Positions 56,521-64,000 of a stretch of 64,000 nucleotides of DNA are shown in pieces. The notes beneath the pieces were generated by a model. The model did no database searches. It worked only from the letters and a program-made list of their open reading frames with translations, and had not been told where the DNA came from. The position numbers and the translations under genes were made by a program. Each line of letters opens with the position of its first letter. The stretch's first letter is position 1. The stretch spans positions 2,299,501 through 2,363,500 of the forward strand of contig CATNEN010000024.1 of NCBI GenBank assembly GCA_950097015.1. The letters are read 5' to 3'. This DNA is from Macrostomum hystrix (Eukaryota > Platyhelminthes > Macrostomidae).

Positions 56521-59500
56521 ATGCAAAACCCAATGCATATAGGAAGCTATGAGCTTTTGTTTCAGTTTCTACAAGTGCCAACCTATTTAAGAGGCAAGCA
56601 TGTGAGTTTTTTGTTGCACTGTTTTTCTTGTAGATTTCTCCTCACATATAGCAAACAGCTAATGTAAATTTAAATTATTTTCTATTCCAGGAGCATGATT
56701 TTATCATTGGATTCCTACACAGCATTGCAGAGTTGAGGTTTGAAAGTGAGGCTGCACTGAAGTCCATGGCAGCAGGCATGCATCATGCCTCATATAGGAC
56801 TAGCCAGCTGTTGTTTAGGTGAGGGATAATCGAAAAATTTTATGCTAAACTAATCAAGGACTTGAATGAGCAGATAGCTTTTGGAAGAATGTGATGTCAG
56901 GTTTTTTGGTTCTTTTATTAAGGTTCTGTAAACAATTTAATCAGTGATTGGATTTGTAGTATCCCAAACATTTATATACCATGATGACACATTGTTGCAG
57001 CAGCGACAGCCGCCCTGACAAATGGTACATTCTACTCTCTGGCTCTGTTTCCATGGATGGAAAGCTTCACTATCCAATTAAATGGTAAGCGGCTAACCAA
57101 CATTTTTCTACTACCCGGTTCATCATGGCAAAGTAGACCTCCCTTTAAGTCAAGGGTCAACAACATTACGAGAAAAGAATGAATTTAAAAGACGACAGCT
57201 GGCCGCATTGACAGCCTAGTGATGAGATACTAGAAGAGATGAGGCAGTAGAGCGAAAAGGCTAAGAGATAAGATAAGACAGGGGACATATACATGCAAGA
57301 CATTGGAGAGATAAGACATGCGAGAGAAGAGAAACATGAGACACATTACAGATATCACATTGGAGAAGTGAGACAGGGGGTAGATAAAACATTGGAGAGG
57401 TGAGACAGGGGACAGATAAAACATTGGAGGGGTGAGACAGGTGACAGATAACACATTGGAGAGATGAGACAGGGGACAGATAAAACATTGGAGAGATGAG
57501 ACAGGGGATAGATAAAACATTGGAGGGGTGAGACAGGGGACAGATAAAACATTGGAGAGGGATGAAACAGGGGACAGATAAAACATTGGAGAGATGAGAC
57601 AGGGGATCGATAAAACATTGGAGGGGTGAGACAGGGGACAGATAAAACATTGGAGAGGGATGAGACAGGGGACAGATAAAACATTGGAGAGGGATGAGAC
57701 AGGGGACAGATAAAACATTGGAGGGATGAGACAGGGACAGATAAAACATTGGAGAGATGAGACAGGGGACAGATAAAACATTGGAGAGATGAGACATGGG
57801 ATAGATAAAACATTGGAGGGGTGAGACAGGGGACAGATAACACATTGGAGAGATGAGACAGGGGACAGATAAAACATTGGAGAGGGATGAGACAGGGGAT
57901 AGATAAAACATTGGAGGGGTGAGACAGGGGACAGATAAAACATTGTAGAGATGAGACAGGGGACAGATAAAACATTGGAGAGATGAGACAGGGGATAGAT
58001 AAAACATTGGAGAGATGAGACATGGGACAGATAAAACATTGGAGGGGTGAGACAGGGGATAGATAAAACATTAGAGGGGTGAGACAGGGGACAGATAATA
58101 CATTGGAGAGGGATGAGACAGGGGACAGATAAAAAATCGGAGAGGGATGAGACAGGGGACAGATAAAACATTGGAGGGATGAGACAGGGGACAGATAAAA
58201 CATTGGAGGGATGAGACAGGGGACAGATAAAACATTAAAGGGGTAAGACAGGGGACAGATAAAACATTGGAGAGCTGAGACATGGGACAGGTAAAACATT
58301 GGAGAGCTGAGACATGGGACAGATAAAACATTGGAGAGCTGAGACATGGGATAGATAAAACATTGGAGTGCTCTATATTAATAATATTTTATTATTACTA
58401 GATAGTTTTAATTGGATAAGTTTGAGTATAGCTCATACATGGGCAATGTAAATTGTAGTTCATATGTTTAAACTTAGGGAGTAAGCTTTATAGTACGGAC
58501 CCATGTATTGCGCCTACAATCGAATAGGTTTATTTCTGCTGGTCGCCAATAAAACTCCGCTTATTTGGGAGAGTGAATGCGCGCTCGTATATTCTGGGAA
58601 ATTTGTGTTTGGAGACGTGCCACATTAATATAGTGCATTTGGCTTCACTGTTGCGATATTTCTTCAGTTAGTTTGCGTCAACTGGCGCACTGTTTCATAC
58701 ATGTATACAACACTGCATGCAGACTTTGACCAGTAGCAGCAGTAACTTTTTTGTTAGTGTGTCCGCTAACAATTATATATACAGTGTATTGCTTGAACTG
58801 CATAATTTCCTTGGCTCTCTAAAACCTAACAGCCTAGGCCGACCCGACAGTGAAGAGAGTCGGCTAAGCGGCGACTGCTATTGCTTAGAGCCGTGCGACC
58901 TACTAGTTGTAAGTCACCGCCGTAACCTGTTGAATATTTCATAGAGCCTTATTTTTGTTTTCTCTAACACCACAGGGGCAACCATGACGATTAAGATAAT
59001 AAATAAACAAATTCCAGATTAATTCCTCAAGCCAGCAAGAACTGTTGAGCAATATGCTCGAATCTGCCAGTGTGGACGACTCCGCAAGTCTAGTAAGTGA
59101 ATAATATAAATAAGCGAAACACTCGGGCTGGTTTTTAGTGAACATTATCATTCGTGGCCTCGCCGTGTTTATTAATATTCATTTTTGCAGGATGACTGTG
59201 GGCAATAGGCACATTATTTGGTGACACTAGACCCGCAGCTAGCGAGGAGGCAATTCTGCACATTCCACACTCCTAAACACACAATCACACAGGTGTGTAC
59301 ATCTGCCCTGACTTTCTCATCGTCAGTCAGTGTACACTCTCACTGTGCCTTGGAGGTTGGCCCTCAAGGGCGCAAATTGCACGACAAGCCCCCAAGCCTT
59401 CTCTCCGCGGCTGCATGTGGCCTCTCGCCGCGGAATCGAGCTCAGGGACATTGTTGCGTGAGGTAAACGCGTTAGACTGCTCTGCCACTCACCCTCCTCG

Positions 59501-62500
59501 CGAGTGCTAACATTCAGATTAATAATATATTAGCAGCAGAAGTATCAAAAGGGATTTTTCTCTGACATTTTCTGCTGCGCTAAAAAAACAGAGCAGCCCA
59601 GCCAAAATCGTTCTCAGTCGTTACATTTTTTCCCAAAATTGCTTAAGCATTTAGTGCATGCATGCACTGCATCGCAGCGCAGGTTATGATTTAAATTTTA
59701 AACTTTAATTTCAGAATCAACGTGTCTCCCTCGACTACTTATTCGACGAAGCAGCCTCGTCAGTGTACTCGGACAGTTGCTGCGATTTGGACTGCAGCAG
59801 CTCAGTGCAGCTGGGCGATAGCGACACGGACAATGAGGCCGCGGCGGAGACTGCGGCAATGCAGGGTCGCGACTCGTTGCTGTCCGCTCTGACCAAGGCG
59901 CCAAATGAGCGAACGGTTACCGAAGCCGAGCTGCTACATCTGGCCACCCGTTGCATGCCGGCGTTCGCTCAGTTCAACGAGACCGTCCAGCGGCGGCTAT
60001 CCGCCAGCCTGACGCTGGCGAGTGTTGCGCCGCCGAACGCCTGGGCTGTGGTGCTGGACGGTGAGGTTGAAGTAACGCCTCAGTCGCCGACTGCAACCGC
60101 CTGTCGGCTGGGTGTCGGCGAGTCCTTCGACGGCCGCCTAGTTGGCCAAGTCCGGCCAGTTGGCGCCGACTGTAAGCTAGCCTACCTGTCCTGGGACACC
60201 TACCTAGCTGCATTAGGAGAGCAGGACACTGATGACGGGCAGGATGGCGGCCGACGGCTGGTGCTGCGCAAAGATGAAATGGTTTGATTGGCTGTTGAGC
60301 TCAATGAATGAACTGGCCGCCATATTGGTGAATAACTAGTAAATAGTAAATTAGATAACGAAGAATCTGAAAGCGAAACGAAAAGTAATGTTTCTGTTTG
60401 TTGGTGTTTAATTAAAAAATCTCAAGGTTGCGTTAAGTAAAAGGTCAGGAGTTCGAATCTGAACCCAAGGTTGTCCTTCAGTAAGTCTCTTAATTCCCTA
60501 GTACTTTAGTTCACTTAGCTGTGAAATACGTCAACATTAGCATTAGCGGCCTCGCCAGTGCATGGACTGAACAACTGTACCACTGTCTTTACATCTTGTC
60601 TAGGTGTAATTTCTATCTATCTATTGTAATTTTGTTTCCAGGTGGTGCTGGTTAAGGAGGCCGACCCCAGCCGAGGCGGTGCGCTCTCGGTTACAAGCGG
60701 GACAGTCGCCGCTCTCCTAGACGAGCTCCTGTCCACTGACGCAGTCGATGGTAGCTTTGCCGAAGATTTCCTGCTGACCCGGCTGGCCTTCGTTAGCGAT
60801 CTGGCTCTGGCCGACCGGCTGCTGCTGGCCCTGTCCAGGGAGCCGGACAGCGGGACCGCCTGGGAGAGGGCGGAGCGCGTCCTACTGCAGTGGGTCGGCG
60901 GCCACCTCGTCGACATGTCGGATAGACGCCTGCTGGACCGGCTGGCCCAGCTGGAGTCTCGACTGGCCGGCCGGCTGGGGCCGCAGCACCTCGTGCGGCT
61001 GGCCTGCACGGCTGGCGCCGCTCAACGGCGCGTAACCTGTCGTCGGGCTGACAGCCTCGCCTTTCTGGTGGCCAGGGATCAGCCTAGCGTCGGAGGTGGC
61101 GAAGTCGCCTGCTTTGTCTCCGGCCTGCCAACAGTGTCTGACGCCGAAGCTGTAGACGATATTAATTCGTGAGTACTCAGTTCTCAGGTGCCAATAATCC
61201 AATGTTCTCAGGTGCCCATAATCCAAGGTTCTCAGGTACCCGAAATCCCAGTACTCAGGTGCCCATAATCCCAGTTCTCAGGTGACTATTATCCCAGTTT
61301 TTAGGTGATTATCTCACGTGGCTATTGTCCCAGTTTTAAGGTTTAAGATGCCAGTTTTATTTGATATGTTTCTTTTTTACTGTGAAAAAATGCCATTATC
61401 TGTACGCCAGCCGACTGCACCCTCTAATGCTGGGGGATCGAGTGCTACAATCTGGCGGACTTCCAGTCGACCCAGACCGGCTTCTATACGGCGAGTTAGG
61501 CGAAATCCTAGACCTGACTGTCCGTTGGGATCCGTTTCATTATTATAGGATCAGCGCCTCACTGGCTTCTGCCGCGGCTGTGAGTAGCTTTGTACTTTGC
61601 TATGAGGATGGTAGAGTTGGTCTGCAATGAGGTTGGTAGAGTTGGTCTGCAATGAGGTTGGTAGAGTTGGTCTGCAATGAGGTTGGTAGAGTAGATCTGC
61701 AATGAGGTTGGTAGAGTAGGTCTGCTATGAGGTTGGTAGAGTAGATCTGCAATGAGGTTGGTAGAGTAGGTCTGCTATGAGGTTGGTAGAGTAGGTCTGC
61801 TATGAGGTTGGTAGAGTAGATCTGCAATGAGGTTGGTAGAGTAGGTCTGCTATGAGGTTGGTAGAGTAGGTCTGCTATGAGGTTGGTAGAGTAGGTCTGC
61901 TATGAGGGGTTGGTTGAGCAGGTCTGCAATGAGGTTGGTAGAGTAGGTCTGCTGTGAGGTTGGTAGAGTAGGTTTGCAATGAGGTTGGTAGAGTAGGTCT
62001 GCAATGAGGGTTTGGTTGAGCAGGTCTGCAATGAGGTTGGTAGAGTAGGTCTGCTATGAGGGTTTGGTTGAGCAGGTCTGCAATGAGGTTGGTAGAGTAG
62101 GTCTGCTGTGAGGTTGGTAGAGTAGGGCTGCAATGAGGTTGGTTGGGTAAGACAGCCTAGGGGAGTAACTGGATGCCCTTTGCATAACTGGCTCATGCAC
62201 CTACAGATTCAGCGCACCATCAGCTGCAGCCCTGCCGCGCACAAGCCGCCTTCACTGCCGCCGTTGCCAGTTAGACAGATTTCAATGCCGGCTCGCCTAG
62301 TCACACTGGACACCGCGGCTTCACCGAACGGCCTGACGAGGGCGCAAATGTTTGGCGCGCCAGATCGAGTGACTATTCGTGTCCACCGGGGTGGCGGTCA
62401 GTGCCGGACACTGTCAATCAGCCGGGATACTCCGGCCGGCGTGGCCGCCGCTTTGGCCGCCTGCCAGTTTGGCGTCGCCGGTTCAGTTGACTACGCCCGG

Positions 62501-62710
62501 TGGCAGCTGGTTGAGGTTGTAGCTCAACAGCAGCCGGGACCGACGCTGCGGCGTAGGGTTCTGCCAGACGACCTGACCGATCTGGTGGCTCGCCTGCCTA
62601 TTGGTGGACGCTACTTTCTGAGACGGTCGGACGAGCCCACTGATCAGTGCTTGACGGATGAGGCGGAGGCTGCCGAACTGGCTAAGGAGGCTAGCGTGGA
62701 CTTGTTGCAG
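56521..62710 (+). CDS. RAPGEF2: RAPGEF2/6-type PDZ-GEF (Rap guanine nucleotide exchange factor), 3' part outside window
   Basis: Nine exons join in phase: 56,521-56,601, 56,691-56,818, 57,001-57,084, 58,833-58,908, 59,018-59,092, 59,715-60,281, 60,642-61,168, 61,411-61,579, 62,207-62,710. They give 737 residues so far. Domain order is that of PDZ-GEF. The first cyclic-nucleotide-like domain has FLHSIAEL, RPDKWYILLSGSV and CYCLEPCDLLV. A linker with MQGRDSLL and MPAFAQFNETVQRRL precedes the second domain (AWAVVLDGEVEV). The RasGEF-N domain follows (VDGSFAEDFLLTRLAFV, RVLLQWVGGHLVD), then a PDZ domain (ACFVSGL, LGDRVLQSGGLP) and an RA domain (DRVTIRVHR, RRRVLPDDL, GGRYFLRRSDEP, DLLQ). PDZ-GEFs activate Rap GTPases at membranes and junctions. 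The catalytic RasGEF domain is not seen before 64,000. Exon 1 is the least certain; its ATG follows an AG acceptor directly. Donor ATG-GTTTGA after 60,281 is weak but fits phase and homology. Confidence 0.9.
57235..58372 (+). repeat. ~31-bp minisatellite in PDZ-GEF intron 3
   Basis: About 36 copies built from GACAGGGGACAGATAAAACA followed by TTGGAGAGATGA. The main variants are GAGGGGTGA, GAGAGGGATGA and GATAGATAAAA. It fills about two thirds of the intron between 57,084 and 58,833. The minus-strand open frames over it (Cys/Leu/Pro-rich, over 300 codons) are artefacts. Confidence 0.95.
59180..59516 (-). repeat. SINE-B copy in PDZ-GEF intron 5
   Basis: Read on the minus strand: GTGGCAGAGCAGTCTAACGC (tRNA-Leu-like A-box), then CCCTGAGCTCGATTCCGCGG (B-box). 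The body has GGCCAACCTCCAAGGCACAG and GTCAGGGCAGATGTACACAC and ends around GCCTCCTCGCTAGCTGCGGG. It is longer than the 48.8-kb copy. Antisense to the host gene. Confidence 0.75.
60415..60590 (+). repeat. SINE-A copy in PDZ-GEF intron 6
   Basis: B-box-like CAGGAGTTCGAATCTG near 60,447, central TTCACTTAGCTGTGAAATAC, and distal GTGCATGGACTGAACAACTG followed by TACCA. It is in the sense direction of the host gene. Confidence 0.7.
61175..61345 (+). repeat. ~21-bp minisatellite in PDZ-GEF intron 7
   Basis: About seven imperfect copies of TTCTCAGGTGCCCATAATCC and close variants, starting directly after the donor at 61,168. Confidence 0.85.
61610..62155 (+). repeat. 25-bp minisatellite in PDZ-GEF intron 8
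   Basis: About 22 copies of a 25-bp unit built from GAGGTTGGTAGAGTAGGTCT followed by GCAAT or GCTAT. Variant units GGTTTGGTTGAGCAGG appear three times on the right side. Confidence 0.95.
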
Positions 62711-62744
62711 GTACGCATTCTTGTTTTAATAAGCTGGCCTCATT

Positions 62745-63130
62745 ATCCCCTCAAAGCCCCCAGGCTGGCTTCAATATCCCTCAGATCACTAGGCTGGCTC
62801 AATATCCCCTCAGATCACTAGGCTGATGCAATATCCCCTCAGATCACTAGGCTAGCTTCAATATCCCCTCAGATCACTAGGCTGGCTCAATATCCCCTCA
62901 GATCACTAGGCTGATGCAATATCCCCTCAGATCACTAGGCTGATGCAATATCCCCTCAGATCCCCAAACTGACTTCAATGTCCTCTGGATCCCTAATCTG
63001 ACCTCAATATCCTCTCGGATCCCCAAACTGACCTCAATATCCTCTCATATCCCCTAACTGACTTCAATGTCCTCTGGATCCCTAATCTAACCTCAATATC
63101 CTCTCGTATCCCCAAACTGACTTTAAAAGT
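62745..63130 (+). repeat. ~29-bp minisatellite in the intron after exon 9
   Basis: About 13 copies of AATATCCCCTCAGATCACTA followed by GGCTGGCTC or GGCTGATGC. They diverge towards the right into CTGACCTCAATATCCTCTC forms. Confidence 0.9.
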
Positions 63131-64000
63131 CTCTCAGATGACCAGTTTTGGGCTCTAATTTCACTCCAGATACTCAGTTGTGACCCAATATTCTCCCAGC
63201 CAAGGAATTCTAAATTTAGCAACTGGACTGACAACTGAAATTGCGCTGAGAACTTTTTTTATACAAGATGAGGCTTAATGCGATTGCCACAGACAGGATT
63301 TTTGTCCCCTGCATGCCAAATAAATGCGCCGTTTTTGGCCGCGATTCGGCAACGGCACGGTCAGTGAGGATTTCATTCCACAAGTTTCCGAATCGAGACG
63401 GCCTGTTGGCAAAATGGTTAAAAAGCATTTTCTAAGAAGCAACTTTCAAGCCATCGAAGCACATTCGAATTGGCTCTCTTCACTTCACCTAATCAGATTT
63501 TATTACTGAGAATCAGGACAGCAATGTATATCGGAAAAAGAAACAACACGAAGAATGTGCCCACCAAATGTAGCACGGCCAGCATGCCATCATATTTCAC
63601 AAAAACTCCACCAGCTTCGCGATCAAGAAACGCTTCGTTGCAACAGCATCACGAGATTAATGTCGCACAGGTGGAACAACAAAATAGAGATGGTTCTGCC
63701 AGTGAGTGAATTCGCTCACTTGGTCGCTAATTTTTCGTTAAGGTTGCTAAGTAAGTTAGAAGTCCTGTAGTTTTTTTATAGCAGTCGGGCAGCATCGCCA
63801 AAACAGTACAGCCACATCATTCCAGTGTCCTTAACTCTGAGTTCAGCCAAGCAGCTGGTAAATTTAATGGCCTTTGAGAAGTCTGCAACTGAATCCAATG
63901 CACTGGATTAGATTGGATGCTGCTCTGGATAGTCTCAAACAGTTGCTCCAGCAGGACAATTGTCCGTCAGACGACAGTACGCCTTCTTGCCTGGCTTTTA
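63131..64000. other. Right edge, presumably PDZ-GEF intron
   Basis: No exon matching the RasGEF catalytic domain was found. A minus-strand open segment at about 63,506-63,650 encodes a strongly hydrophobic tail (LHLVGTFFVLFLFPIYIAVL) followed by a stop and an AATAAAA word. It is too short and lacks a clear splice partner, so I do not call it a gene. Confidence 0.35.

Noticed and set aside
57230-58347. Minus-strand Cys/Pro/Leu-rich frames of 250-330 codons
   Set aside because: They lie on the 31-bp intronic minisatellite, antisense to PDZ-GEF, and are open in three frames at once.
63506-63650. Minus-strand hydrophobic C-terminal exon (LHLVGTFFVLFLFPIYIAVL, then stop)
   Set aside because: It is under 50 codons with no good acceptor, no partner exon and no family match. 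It could be chance in AT-rich DNA.
63791-63862. Possible next PDZ-GEF exon after a TTTTTTATAG acceptor
   Set aside because: The translation (QSGSIAKTVQPHH) does not match the start of the RasGEF domain expected after DLLQ.

Overview
The window is animal nuclear DNA. Six genes are split by GT-AG introns and match metazoan families: PRDM13, PLEKHD1, TDG, GOT1 (GOLT1), an unrecognised four-membrane-span protein, and a RAPGEF2-type PDZ-GEF. A seventh, AP-3 sigma, is a single open exon. There are also RTE-like LINE, Ty3/gypsy and tRNA-derived SINE sequences. Gene content fits a bilaterian invertebrate. Several genes have a splice acceptor only 16-33 nt before the start codon, which would suit a lineage with spliced-leader trans-splicing such as flatworms. 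That placement is inference and weakly held.

Layout. 1-5.4 kb is mostly non-coding, with a LINE relic and SINE pieces. 5.44-15.15 kb is one tandem array of a 24-bp unit that holds an apparently exact 3,899-bp duplication of itself. 15.7-18.0 kb (+) is PRDM13, a PR-domain/zinc-finger regulator. It is followed by 39-bp and 17-bp minisatellites and by PLEKHD1 (20.0-23.4 kb, -), a PH plus coiled-coil protein. 23.5-27.1 kb is AT-rich and shows no gene. TDG, the thymine/uracil DNA glycosylase, lies at 27.1-31.5 kb (+). AP-3 sigma lies at 34.3-34.9 kb (-).

A LINE with an internal in-frame deletion lies at 35.4-37.6 kb (+), and an intact, very young Ty3/gypsy element at 37,862-42,927 (-). The last part holds GOT1 (46.5-47.7 kb, +), the four-span protein (50.8-54.6 kb, -), a TIR-flanked MITE carrying a tRNA-Lys-like sequence (54.9-55.5 kb), and the PDZ-GEF gene (56.5 kb to the right edge, +). 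The PDZ-GEF is cut before its catalytic RasGEF domain.

The genes share no pathway and look like independent transcription units: DNA repair and demethylation (TDG), transcription (PRDM13), vesicle traffic (AP-3 sigma, GOT1) and small-GTPase signalling (PDZ-GEF). What unites the window is repeat structure. In four genes almost every intron longer than about 200 bp is filled with its own private minisatellite or a SINE copy. Two tRNA-derived SINE families, one MITE and a 24-bp satellite-scale array can be reconstructed from the sequence alone. I found no prokaryotic system, CRISPR array or defence island.
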